The notes: generated by a model not told the origin, from the letters alone. Positions 1 to 6,826 are shown, numbered from the stretch's first letter. The stretch is DNA of 9,717 bases from Casp-actino8 sp001510335 (GCA_027729635.1 JAQCEM010000061.1:1-9717); one strand, 5' to 3'. Translations and numbers: made by a program.

Positions 1-99
1 ACCACCAACATGATTCAGAACTGGGCCATGTGGGCGACGTCAGTGAGTCAACCACGAGCCAGCGACGAGCATCCCGTGGAAATCACAGAAAACAACTAA
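1..99 (+). CDS. C-terminal end of an unidentified protein (partial, 5' truncated by window edge)
   Basis: The frame beginning at base 1 is open for 32 codons and ends in TAA at 97-99. The peptide contains TNMIQNWAMWATSV and ends HPVEITENN. Most third positions are G or C, as expected of coding DNA in this window, and the stop overlaps the TAG of the convergent MFS gene (96-98), a tight packing typical of two real genes meeting tail to tail. The fragment is too short for me to assign a family. The tail is hydrophilic and acidic with no membrane segment. I am fairly sure it is coding, but its function is unknown. Confidence 0.6.
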   Translation, partial: TTNMIQNWAMWATSVSQPRASDEHPVEITENN

Positions 100-1349
100 T
101 CAACATTGACTAAATCGGTGATGGGTTCAAGACGTCGAACGTCTTTATTGAACAGTGCCGCTCCGGCCATCACGATCGCAATCACGCCAGCGACATACAA
201 AGTCTCACTCGTGCCGATCCACAAAGAAATCGGCCCAGCTAAGAACAATCCAAGCGGTGCAAACACTGTTGAACCGAGAGCGTCATACGCACTCACTCGT
301 GATAACGCTTCTTCTGGCACGTGCGTCTGGAACATCGTCATCCACAACACAAAAAACATGTCCATTGCGATTCCGGAGAGGAAAGCCAAGATCATCAAAA
401 TGACAATGTGAAATGGCACCGCTACACCGATCATCCACACGCCGACCACAGGCATCCCACCCATCGCAATGATGAGTGGATGTTTGGGTTTTATACGCAG
501 CAAAACGATAACGCCACCAATATTTCCCGCTCCAAATGCAAACAGCATTAACCCCAAATCACGCGCCCCGCCGAGAGCTTCTTTCATTTGCACCGGAGCA
601 AGTACTCCTAAGAATCCTTCGAAGCACATATTGATGAAAGCGAAGCAAACAACGATGACGACAATCCATTTGCGCGAGTAGAACTCTGACCACCCTTGAC
701 GTAACTGTGAGATCATCGCTGGATGCCTTGCAGTTTTTCCAATTTGAGTTTCTGTAGGCATTTGTAATTGCAAAATCAATATTCCGGCCAACAAGAACGT
801 GAACCCATCACCAATGATCGCCCATCCTGGTCCGACCGTGCTCACGATGGCCGCACCCATGGTTGCACCTAGTGTGAAGCCGATATTTTCGCCGAGGCCC
901 ACGATCGAGTTAGCGGCTTGCAAACTTCCACTCGGCACGACTTCGGGAAGAAGACCAGCAAACGCCGGCCACCACATGGCATTCAGAATTCCGAGAACAA
1001 AAGCGTTGACACATAGCAGCGGCACAGTGGCCTGATCGGTGAGAAACAGAACACCACTGGTCGCGACGACGAATGCGCCGATGACGTCAGTGACGCCAAC
1101 AACTCGGGCTCGGCCCATGCGGTCGGCCACAACTCCACCCAACAGCAAGAACAAAACAATCGGCACCATGTGCGACGCAGTCACCCAACTCAGTGATGAC
1201 GCATTGCTGCCAGGAAGTGCCAGAACGCCAAAGGCCATCGCAATGGGCGACATACCATTGCCAATATTCGACAAGGTACGCGCCGTCAGCAAAATGCGAA
1301 AGCGTTTGATTTTCCACAGGGTTTTGAGGTCATTCAGCACGTTGATCAA
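96..1349 (-). CDS. MFS transporter, EntS/MFS_3-like probable drug or metabolite exporter
   Basis: A 417-residue, very hydrophobic inner-membrane protein with about twelve alternating hydrophobic stretches, the usual length of a 12-helix major facilitator. The N-terminus (RFRILLTARTLSNIGNGMSP) and the loop 2-3 motif A, GGVVADRMGRARV at residues 71-83, resemble the MFS_3/EntS-like branch of proton-driven exporters. The substrate cannot be read from the sequence. The start is uncertain. The longest version starts with TTG at 1347-1349, preceded by TAGCCT at a distance of 5 bases (possible leaderless -10). GTG at 1338-1340 has a GAGG about 10 bases upstream and would remove three residues. The gene is divergent from adenine deaminase with an 89-bp gap, and its stop overlaps that of the upstream convergent gene. 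A role in exporting a purine or a product of the neighbouring genes is only a guess from position. Confidence 0.85.
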   Translation of the reverse strand: MINVLNDLKTLWKIKRFRILLTARTLSNIGNGMSPIAMAFGVLALPGSNASSLSWVTASHMVPIVLFLLLGGVVADRMGRARVVGVTDVIGAFVVATSGVLFLTDQATVPLLCVNAFVLGILNAMWWPAFAGLLPEVVPSGSLQAANSIVGLGENIGFTLGATMGAAIVSTVGPGWAIIGDGFTFLLAGILILQLQMPTETQIGKTARHPAMISQLRQGWSEFYSRKWIVVIVVCFAFINMCFEGFLGVLAPVQMKEALGGARDLGLMLFAFGAGNIGGVIVLLRIKPKHPLIIAMGGMPVVGVWMIGVAVPFHIVILMILAFLSGIAMDMFFVLWMTMFQTHVPEEALSRVSAYDALGSTVFAPLGLFLAGPISLWIGTSETLYVAGVIAIVMAGAALFNKDVRRLEPITDLVNVD

Positions 1350-1417
1350 GCCTCAGGCTAGTAAATCTTGACTGTGAAATTTGCCGTGTTATCACCCATG
1401 ATCTGCGTAGTACTCCA

Positions 1418-1438
1418 AATTGTGTCTACACTCTCGCC
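1418..1438 (+). promoter_or_regulatory. Probable leaderless promoter of ade, with AATTGTGTCTA element and GTGT-NN-ACAC dyad
   Basis: TACACT at 1427-1432 fits the actinobacterial -10 pattern TANNNT and lies six bases before the ATG at 1439, so transcription would begin at or next to the start codon; no Shine-Dalgarno sequence is visible. The -10 overlaps the dyad GTGTCTACAC (1422-1431), a one-mismatch match to the GntR/HutC-type core GTMTAKAC. The 11-mer AATTGTGTCTA (1418-1428) recurs at the same distance from the start of the GntR-COG0212 gene (3241-3251). Promoter and shared regulation are inferred. Confidence 0.5.
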
Positions 1439-3157
1439 ATGTCACGACCTCCCGCCTCACTTCGAGCCCTTGCCGTTGCCCGTGGTGATGAGCCTGCTGA
1501 TTTGCTCATCACTGGTGGGCGAGTACTTTCACCAATTACCCGCGAATGGATTGCAACCGACCTCGCAATTGCTGATGGCGTTGTGGCCGGATGGGGCAGG
1601 CGTGACGCCAAAGAAACTGTTGATGTTGGTGGGGCGGCGCTAGTTGCGGGTTTTGTTGATGCACATATGCATCTTGAATCAACCAAGTTGTGGGTTGATG
1701 AATTCGTTCGGGGAGCCTTGCCGTGTGGAACAACTGCAGTTGCCTGTGATCCTCATGAAATTGCCAACGTTGCCGGGCTCGAAGGTGTGGGTGCAGTCGC
1801 TGAGGCTGCCGAAAAAATGCCGTTCACATTTGGGCTCGCTGCTTCAAGTTGCGTACCAGCCTCCAGTTTTGAAAGTCCTGGTGCGGCATTTTCGCCAGCA
1901 GATATTCGACATCTGATTTCTGAGTTCAAAGCCATTGGTATTGGCGAAGTCATGAACTATCCCGCAGTGATCAACGGGGATCCAACATTCCGCGAAATCA
2001 TTGCGGCCGCTGGCTGGCGAAGTGTTGATGGTCATGCACCTGGTTTGCGGGGTCCGCAACTCGACGCGTACCTGGCTGCAGGCGTTGAATCTGATCATGA
2101 ATGTTTCGCTCTTGATGAAGCTCACGAAAAGCGTCAAAAAGGTATGTGGGTCTTCTTGCGGTATGGCTCCGCATGTAAAGACCTTGTTGAATTGCTGCCA
2201 ACGGTTTTGCGCACGGGTGTCACGCGAACTGCCATGTGCACCGATGATCGCGAACCTCACCAGATTCGTACGATTGGCCACATCAATCACTGCGTGCGTC
2301 TTGCAGTTGAAGCTGGTTGCGACGAGATTGAAGCGCTCATCATGGCGTCATATTTGCCCGCGCAGTTTCATAACTTCTTTCATCTCGGTCAACTAGGGCC
2401 TGGATATCAAGCCGATGTCTTGGTCTTTGATTCGATGAAGGAATACCGTCCTGCCGCGGTGTATCAAGCCGGCAAGTTAGTGGCGCGACATGGTTACATT
2501 CTCGATGGTGCAGTTCCGGCGACACCTGCGCCCGCGTCATTGCGTGATCGCGTGTACTTACATCACAACCCAACTGCTGCTGAATTAACTGTTGATGCAC
2601 CGGCCGATGGAATGGCTCGAGTCATTGGGGTTGCTCAGGGAACGGTACGCACGACTGCACTTGAACTTGATATCAATGACCCGAACAACGACATCGCGCG
2701 TATTGCAGTTCTTGAACGCCACAAAAAGACCGGTCGCATTGGCCTTGGTTATGTCGCCAACTTCGGATTAACACGCGGCGCCATTGCGTCAACGGTGTGT
2801 CACGACGCTCACAACGTGATGGTGATTGGTGCTCGCGATGAAAGCGGCCCCGCCGACATGGCTATTGCGGTGGAGCACCTTGCCAAGATTGGCGGGGGAC
2901 AGGTGCTCGTGCATGAGGGCAAGATTCTGGCCGAGGTTCCGCTACCCATCGCTGGCCTGATGAGCGACCAACCCCTTGATGTGGTGGCTGATCAGATCGA
3001 GTTGATGGAGCAGACCGCTCGTGATTTTGGCATTGCCATTGATTCACCGTTCATGTTGCTGTCGTTCCTCGGTCTTTCGGTTATCCCCGATCTACGCATC
3101 ACTGACCACGGGTTGATCGACGTCAACCAGTGGAAACAGGTCCCCGTCGCCCTCTAG
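1439..3157 (+). CDS. ade: Adenine deaminase (amidohydrolase superfamily)
   Basis: Hydrolyses adenine to hypoxanthine and ammonia in the cytoplasm, feeding purine salvage or nitrogen supply. The 572-residue length fits the bacterial Ade family. Visible signatures are the metal-binding HMH at residues 76-78 followed by LESTKL, the CDPHEIANV block at 103-111, GEVMNYPAVINGD at 169-181, DGHAPG at 197-202, SDHE at 218-221, CTDDREPHQ at 267-275, and the Ade-specific C-terminal domain with CHDAHN at 454-459 and PLPIAGLMS near 501-509. The candidate metal and catalytic residues (H76, H78, H199, H220, D269/D270) are all present, so the enzyme is likely active. ATG 1439 was chosen because it lies six bases after a TANNNT -10 hexamer. 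It appears to be transcribed alone, with a terminator just downstream. Its promoter shares an element with the downstream GntR-COG0212 gene, hinting at co-regulation. Other amidohydrolases lack this C-terminal domain, so confidence is high. Confidence 0.95.
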   Translation: MSRPPASLRALAVARGDEPADLLITGGRVLSPITREWIATDLAIADGVVAGWGRRDAKETVDVGGAALVAGFVDAHMHLESTKLWVDEFVRGALPCGTTAVACDPHEIANVAGLEGVGAVAEAAEKMPFTFGLAASSCVPASSFESPGAAFSPADIRHLISEFKAIGIGEVMNYPAVINGDPTFREIIAAAGWRSVDGHAPGLRGPQLDAYLAAGVESDHECFALDEAHEKRQKGMWVFLRYGSACKDLVELLPTVLRTGVTRTAMCTDDREPHQIRTIGHINHCVRLAVEAGCDEIEALIMASYLPAQFHNFFHLGQLGPGYQADVLVFDSMKEYRPAAVYQAGKLVARHGYILDGAVPATPAPASLRDRVYLHHNPTAAELTVDAPADGMARVIGVAQGTVRTTALELDINDPNNDIARIAVLERHKKTGRIGLGYVANFGLTRGAIASTVCHDAHNVMVIGARDESGPADMAIAVEHLAKIGGGQVLVHEGKILAEVPLPIAGLMSDQPLDVVADQIELMEQTARDFGIAIDSPFMLLSFLGLSVIPDLRITDHGLIDVNQWKQVPVAL

Positions 3158-3167
3158 GGGATCGGTT

Positions 3168-3195
3168 CTCGGGTCTCCCCGGGCTTTTACTTTTT
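3168..3195 (+). terminator. Probable intrinsic terminator after ade
   Basis: Eleven bases after the ade stop, CTCGGG (3168-3173) can pair with CCCGGG (3178-3183) around a UCUC loop, with one G-U pair. It is followed by CTTTTACTTTTT (3184-3195), a T-rich tract. A competing, longer hairpin (GGGGA 3157-3161 with TCCCC 3176-3180) is possible. Placement between ade and the next operon supports termination here. Confidence 0.55.
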
Positions 3196-3227
3196 GCCCA
3201 AATACCGAATCGTCACACTTTGGAAAC

Positions 3228-3243
3228 ATTCGTCTAGACGAAT
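3228..3243. promoter_or_regulatory. Perfect 16-bp palindrome, candidate GntR-type operator
   Basis: ATTCGTCTAGACGAAT reads the same on both strands. Its core GTCTAGAC (3232-3239) matches the known HutC-subfamily GntR operator core GTMTAKAC (the type bound by NagR/DasR/PhnF-like proteins). It sits 19 bases upstream of the start of a GntR-domain gene and covers the -35/spacer region of that gene's probable promoter, a position suited to autoregulation. The palindrome is seen directly; binding by the adjacent GntR-COG0212 protein is inferred. Confidence 0.7.
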
Positions 3244-3261
3244 TGTGTCTATAGTTCGCCC
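3241..3261 (+). promoter_or_regulatory. Probable leaderless promoter of the GntR-COG0212 operon
   Basis: TATAGT at 3250-3255 fits a -10 hexamer and is followed by six bases and then ATG, the same geometry as at ade. There is no Shine-Dalgarno sequence. The stretch AATTGTGTCTA (3241-3251) is identical to that at ade at the same distance from the start. GTCTATAG (3247-3254) resembles the operator core with one mismatch and could be a second regulator site over the -10. Confidence 0.55.
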
Positions 3262-4182
3262 ATGGCTAAGAGAGAGATCAGCGCTCGACAGACCGAGTCC
3301 GCCCTGTTTTCCGACGCGCCCCTCTACGAGCAAGTCCGCGACCGACTGACGCACGTGATCTTGGCCCGAGAGCTTTCAGATTCAAATCCGCTTCCCACCG
3401 AACCTAATTTGATGGAACTGTTTGGTGTGAGTCGGGGAACACTCCGTCGAGCGATTGAAGAATTGGTTCGTGATGGATTGTTGAGTGCCGAACAAGGGCG
3501 CGGAACGTTTGTTGTTCAAGAAGAGCGCGTGCGCCGAGTCGTGTGGCAACGGTTATCCGAAGTTGCTCGACCTGATTCACGGTTTGATCTTGACCTCAGT
3601 CAATACGTTCCTGATTTTGCGGGTTCGAACCTCGCTCACAAACGGGTAATGAAACGCGATGAATGGCGCCAAGCTGACGTGATCTTTTGTGCGCCAGACA
3701 ACAGCATCGAACAACTTCGTCTTTCGGCGCTCAATGCCGGCAAGAAAATTCTTGTTCCGACGTACGGACTACGTCGCGGATTTATCCTCTTAGACGGTGT
3801 GAAGATTTCTAAAACTGACCATGCTTTGGCCGCAACTCTTGATGGCATGGAGCGTTTCGGCAAGCGCCTGGGTCCTGGAGATCTTCGTCGAGCAGGTCTG
3901 ATTGAACTAGTGGTTACTGGCGCAACTGCAGTCACCACTGATGGCCGTCATATCGGCGGTGGACAGCGTTATTTGGCGCTCGAGTGGATGATGATGAAAC
4001 AGCTGGGTGTGCTGTCATCAGATGCTTTGGTTTTTGCAGTGGTGCACGACTGTCAAGTGGTTGACGAAATGGTTGAAGCCGAACCGGATTGTTTGCTTGA
4101 TCTCATTTGTACGAATAGCCAAGAAATTGATGTGTGGGAGCCGCGAGTAAGTGCTCCTTCAAAGTTGAGGAGAATCAAGTGA
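3262..4182 (+). CDS. GntR-type winged-helix regulator fused to a COG0212 (5-formyltetrahydrofolate cyclo-ligase paralogue) domain
   Basis: A 306-residue likely one-component transcription factor. Residues about 20-86 are a clear GntR winged helix: LYEQVRDRLT, LPTEPNLMELFGVSRGTLRRA-type recognition region at 44-64, and the wing GRGTFVV at 79-85. Instead of the usual UTRA or FCD effector domain, residues about 95-292 align with the next gene's product and with COG0212: VARPDSRF (101-108), PTYGLRRGF (166-174), AATLDG (190-195), VVTG (217-220), and VHDCQVVDE (261-269). The nucleotide-binding loop is degraded: GGGQRYLA (232-239) replaces the GKGHGYFD of the neighbour, so this copy is more likely a ligand sensor than an enzyme. 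It is the first gene of the operon, follows a leaderless promoter and a palindrome of the right operator class, and its stop overlaps the next start (GTGA). Domain assignments are confident; ligand and regulated genes are inferred. Confidence 0.85.
   Translation: MAKREISARQTESALFSDAPLYEQVRDRLTHVILARELSDSNPLPTEPNLMELFGVSRGTLRRAIEELVRDGLLSAEQGRGTFVVQEERVRRVVWQRLSEVARPDSRFDLDLSQYVPDFAGSNLAHKRVMKRDEWRQADVIFCAPDNSIEQLRLSALNAGKKILVPTYGLRRGFILLDGVKISKTDHALAATLDGMERFGKRLGPGDLRRAGLIELVVTGATAVTTDGRHIGGGQRYLALEWMMMKQLGVLSSDALVFAVVHDCQVVDEMVEAEPDCLLDLICTNSQEIDVWEPRVSAPSKLRRIK
4166..4172 (+). promoter_or_regulatory. Ribosome binding site fixing the GTG start of the second COG0212 gene
   Basis: TGAGGAG lies six bases before GTG 4179-4181, which overlaps the TGA stop of the GntR-COG0212 gene (4180-4182). 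This favours the GTG over the in-frame upstream ATG at 4134, which lies inside the preceding gene and lacks a comparable site, and suggests translational coupling. Confidence 0.75.
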
Positions 4183-4937
4183 GCAGCGCTTTGTCCACTG
4201 ATCAATATCGTGAGCAGATCTGGGCACAATTGGCCAAGGTTGCACGACCTGATTCGCGTTTTCATTGGGACTTCTCAAGTTTTATTTGTGACTTCGTCGG
4301 CAGTGAAAAGTGTTCCGATCGAGTTTTAGAACTCGAGGCGTTGACACATCGCGGGGATCGTCAGGTTTTCATCACCCCAGATAATTGTCTTGAAGACTTG
4401 CGTTACAAACTCATCCAACGTGGAATTCCATTTGTGATGACCACGTACGGAATTGTTCGCGGCTTCTATCGTCTTGATCCCGCAACGATTCCAGTGAGCG
4501 ATCATCGTTACGCGGCAACTCTTGATGGTTTTGATCGTTATGCCGTCGCAATGCCGTTAGCCGAATTACAAAAGGGCAACAAGTTTTCTTTACTCGTGAC
4601 TGGCGGAAGTGCTGTGAGTAACAACGGCGTGCGCTTCGGAAAAGGTCACGGCTATTTTGATTTTGAGTGGGCAGTTCTTTCAGAACTTGGTCTCACCGAT
4701 AGTTCTTCAGTTGTGGCCGATGTTGTGCACGACTGTCAGTTCGTCAATGAAGTGATGCCCGCAGAGAAGCATGACGTCGTTGTCGATTGGGTGGTTACTC
4801 CCACTCAAGCAATACGCATAGATCAGAACTCTCGTCAGCGTGGACGAGTGTTTTGGGAACTAGTTCCTGGTACCGAATTTGAACAACTTGGGATTGTTGC
4901 CGAATTGCGTGCAATCCAAAATCTGGGGCCGATGTGA
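4179..4937 (+). CDS. COG0212-family protein (5-formyltetrahydrofolate cyclo-ligase paralogue, function uncertain)
   Basis: A 252-residue soluble protein, without signal or membrane segments, counted from GTG 4179. It shares its whole length with the C-terminal domain of the preceding regulator. Key blocks are IWAQLAKVARPDSRF (14-28), TTYGIVRGFY (88-97), YAATLDG (111-117), the glycine-rich loop FGKGHGYFD (153-161) typical of the ATP/folate-binding C-terminus of the cyclo-ligase fold, VHDCQ (183-187) and VTPTQAIRI (206-214). The VHDxQ and TPT blocks are characteristic of COG0212 rather than true 5-FCL enzymes. Automated annotation would probably call it 5-formyltetrahydrofolate cyclo-ligase; I consider that name unsafe. 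Published comparative genomics of COG0212 finds it next to thiamin metabolism and transport genes and not next to folate genes, which agrees with the ABC transporter that follows. A C-terminal tail of about 35 residues beyond the TPT block is not shared with the fused copy. Reaction unknown. Confidence 0.8.
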   Translation: MSSALSTDQYREQIWAQLAKVARPDSRFHWDFSSFICDFVGSEKCSDRVLELEALTHRGDRQVFITPDNCLEDLRYKLIQRGIPFVMTTYGIVRGFYRLDPATIPVSDHRYAATLDGFDRYAVAMPLAELQKGNKFSLLVTGGSAVSNNGVRFGKGHGYFDFEWAVLSELGLTDSSSVVADVVHDCQFVNEVMPAEKHDVVVDWVVTPTQAIRIDQNSRQRGRVFWELVPGTEFEQLGIVAELRAIQNLGPM

Positions 4938-4998
4938 CTCTGCGCTTGGTCCTTCAACAGTTACTAAACCCACATAACAACCACAAGAAAGGTCAATA

Positions 4999-6015
4999 AT
5001 GAATCCGATTTCACGACGTCAGATGTTGATTCGTGCATCCGTAGCTGGTGTTGGTTTGGCAGGCTTGCCTGCTTTCCTCGCAGCGTGCGGAGACGAAGAC
5101 AGCAGTTCATCCGATTCCGGCTCAGGAGAGACGAGCAAGTTCACCATGCAGGCCGCGTGGGTGAACGATGCTGAGTTCATGGGCTACTTCATTGCCATGA
5201 CCAACGGCTACTACGCCAAAGAGGGCATGGAACTCAACTACCTATCTGGTGGACCCGATGTCATCCCAGAAAGCTCATTGCTTTCGGGTGTTTCGCCACT
5301 AGCCCTCACCACTCCAGACAGCACAATCAATGCCATCGTCAACGACGGTGCACCGTTTGTGATCGTTGGTGCGCAATACCAAAAGAATCCGATTGGTGTG
5401 ATCAGCCTCAAGAAGAACCCAATCAATTCGCCTGCCGATTTGGTTGGTAAGACTTTGGCTGTTCCTGCTTCAAACATCTTGTCAGTTGAGGCGATGCTGA
5501 AGTTAAGTGGTATCGACAAGGACGATGTCAACATTGTTCCGTATGCCTACGACCCAACACCTTTGGTGAAGGGTGAAATTGATGCGTCAATTGACTTCGC
5601 GACCAATGTTCCCTACACCATTGAGCAGGCTGGTGAAGAAGCAACGTCGTTCTTGTTGTACGACTTTGGTTTCACCATTTTCAACGACACCGTGGTTGTG
5701 ACTAAGGATGCCTTGAAGAATAACCGTGCCGAAATTGTGAAGTTTATGCGGGCCAGTCGATTGGGTTGGGAAGAGAACTTCAAGGACACCACGAAGTATC
5801 CGCCCGAGTTCGCCGAGACCTACTTCAAGGGCACGGGACGCACAATCGAAAACGAACTTTTCTTCAACGCTGCGCAACAGCCGCTGATGGCAACAGCAGG
5901 CGGCATTTTCTCAATGTCGGAAGAATCAATTGAGGCCAACTTGGCAGCACTTGCAGAAATCGGCATTAAGGGAAGTCGCGACATGTTCGACACAACTCTT
6001 CTCGAGGAAATCTGA
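4999..6015 (+). CDS. ABC transporter substrate-binding lipoprotein, NMT1/THI5-like (ThiY/SsuA/RibY superfamily)
   Basis: A 338-residue extracytoplasmic binding protein. The N-terminus has a twin-arginine-like motif SRRQML (5-10), a hydrophobic stretch, and the lipobox LAAC with lipidated C30, followed by a Ser/Gly/Asp/Glu-rich linker (31-46). The mature part opens with AAWVNDAEFMGYFIAMTNGY (52-71) and KEGMELNY, the characteristic start of the NMT1/THI5-like fold, and later contains SPADLVGKTLAVP. Members of this superfamily bind thiamin pyrimidine precursors, riboflavin, taurine or alkylsulfonates. The operon context with COG0212 favours a thiamin-pyrimidine-like or related heterocyclic ligand, but this is inference. 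The start ATG has a good ribosome site, AAGG at 4989-4992, six bases upstream. The gene sits 61 bp after the COG0212 gene and two bases before the ATPase gene. An internal promoter in the 61-bp gap cannot be excluded. Confidence 0.88.
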   Translation: MNPISRRQMLIRASVAGVGLAGLPAFLAACGDEDSSSSDSGSGETSKFTMQAAWVNDAEFMGYFIAMTNGYYAKEGMELNYLSGGPDVIPESSLLSGVSPLALTTPDSTINAIVNDGAPFVIVGAQYQKNPIGVISLKKNPINSPADLVGKTLAVPASNILSVEAMLKLSGIDKDDVNIVPYAYDPTPLVKGEIDASIDFATNVPYTIEQAGEEATSFLLYDFGFTIFNDTVVVTKDALKNNRAEIVKFMRASRLGWEENFKDTTKYPPEFAETYFKGTGRTIENELFFNAAQQPLMATAGGIFSMSEESIEANLAALAEIGIKGSRDMFDTTLLEEI

Positions 6016-6017
6016 GT

Positions 6018-6812
6018 TTGTCAACGTTGCAAAATGTGGCCGGTGGTGCGCTCCGCGTTCAAGACGTGGAGCGCACCTTCGCGCTGAAAGATGATGTGGT
6101 TCGGGCGCTCGACAAGGTGTCCTTAGAAGTTCCAGTCGGATCGTTTATTTCGTTGATTGGCCCCTCTGGATGTGGCAAGTCAACTTTGTTGCGCTTGCTT
6201 GCTGGTCTTGAATTACCAGATGCTGGTTCGTTACTGATCGGCGAGAGGTCGCCGGACGAGATGCGTTTGGCTGGTCGTTTAGGCGTGGCTTTTCAAGACC
6301 CGGCTTTGTTGCCGTGGCGCTCAGTATGGAAGAACATCACCTTGCCCTTGCAAGTGATGGGTAAATCTGTGAAGGAATATCAATCGGCGATTGAAGAACT
6401 CATTTCACTCGTTGGTCTCAAAGGTTTTGAACAGGCATTGCCCTCGCAGTTGTCTGGCGGAATGCGTCAGCGTGTGGCAATTGCTCGAGCGTTAGTCACC
6501 GAGCCCGAAGTTCTCTTGCTTGATGAGCCATTTGGTGCGCTTGATGAAATTCTCCGTCGCTCCATGAATCTTGAGTTGCAGCGAATCTGGTCGGCTCGTC
6601 GTCCAACAACCATCTTGGTGACACACTCGATTGAAGAAGCTATTTTTCTTGCCGACAAAGTAGCCGTGATGTCGGCACGGCCTGGTCGCATAGCCGAAAT
6701 CGTGGACGTGCCATTTGAGCGACCGCGCGACCCTGAGATTATGCGTAGTTCTGAGTTCCACAAGTTGGCTGATTACTTGTCGGAGTTGTTGTTCGCTGGT
6801 GGCGGACACTGA
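6018..6812 (+). CDS. ABC transporter ATP-binding protein (SsuB/TauB/ThiZ type)
   Basis: A 264-residue cytoplasmic ATPase that powers the importer. All nucleotide-binding motifs are intact: Walker A GPSGCGKST (48-56), Q-loop FQDPALLPW (92-100, Q93), signature LSGGMRQR (145-152), Walker B VLLLDEP (165-171), D-loop GALDE (173-177) and switch histidine H203 in VTHS. The FQDPALLPW and THSIEEAIFLADKV sequences are typical of the nitrate/sulfonate/taurine/thiamin-pyrimidine importer family. The start is TTG 6018, two bases after the binding-protein stop, with GAGGAAA (6004-6010) upstream inside the previous gene, indicating translational coupling. An in-frame GTG at 6036 is an alternative. It precedes the permease gene by 14 bases and belongs to the same operon. 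Confidence 0.95.
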   Translation: MSTLQNVAGGALRVQDVERTFALKDDVVRALDKVSLEVPVGSFISLIGPSGCGKSTLLRLLAGLELPDAGSLLIGERSPDEMRLAGRLGVAFQDPALLPWRSVWKNITLPLQVMGKSVKEYQSAIEELISLVGLKGFEQALPSQLSGGMRQRVAIARALVTEPEVLLLDEPFGALDEILRRSMNLELQRIWSARRPTTILVTHSIEEAIFLADKVAVMSARPGRIAEIVDVPFERPRDPEIMRSSEFHKLADYLSELLFAGGGH

Positions 6813-6826
6813 AAAGTGTTGTCAAG

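Noticed and set aside
106..1371. Several plus-strand open frames opposite the MFS gene
   Set aside because: Their predicted peptides show no domain-like pattern, while the minus-strand frame gives a complete conserved transporter.
1844..2290. 148-codon minus-strand frame within ade
   Set aside because: It lies wholly inside the strongly conserved adenine deaminase frame and its peptide resembles no family; a shadow of ade.
4134..4178. ATG at 4134 as the start of the second COG0212 gene
   Set aside because: It lies inside the preceding coding region without a ribosome site; the GTG at 4179 has TGAGGAG six bases upstream and overlaps the preceding stop.
4938..4998. Attenuator, riboswitch or terminator in the 61-bp gap before the binding-protein gene
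   Set aside because: No hairpin or T-tract is visible; only a ribosome site. TTGGTC (4946-4951) and TTACTA are too weak to claim as a promoter.
6725..6745. CTGAGA as part of a TPP riboswitch
   Set aside because: It is inside the ATPase coding region and lacks the second conserved thi-box segment; no thi-box was found upstream of the COG0212 operon or the binding-protein gene either.
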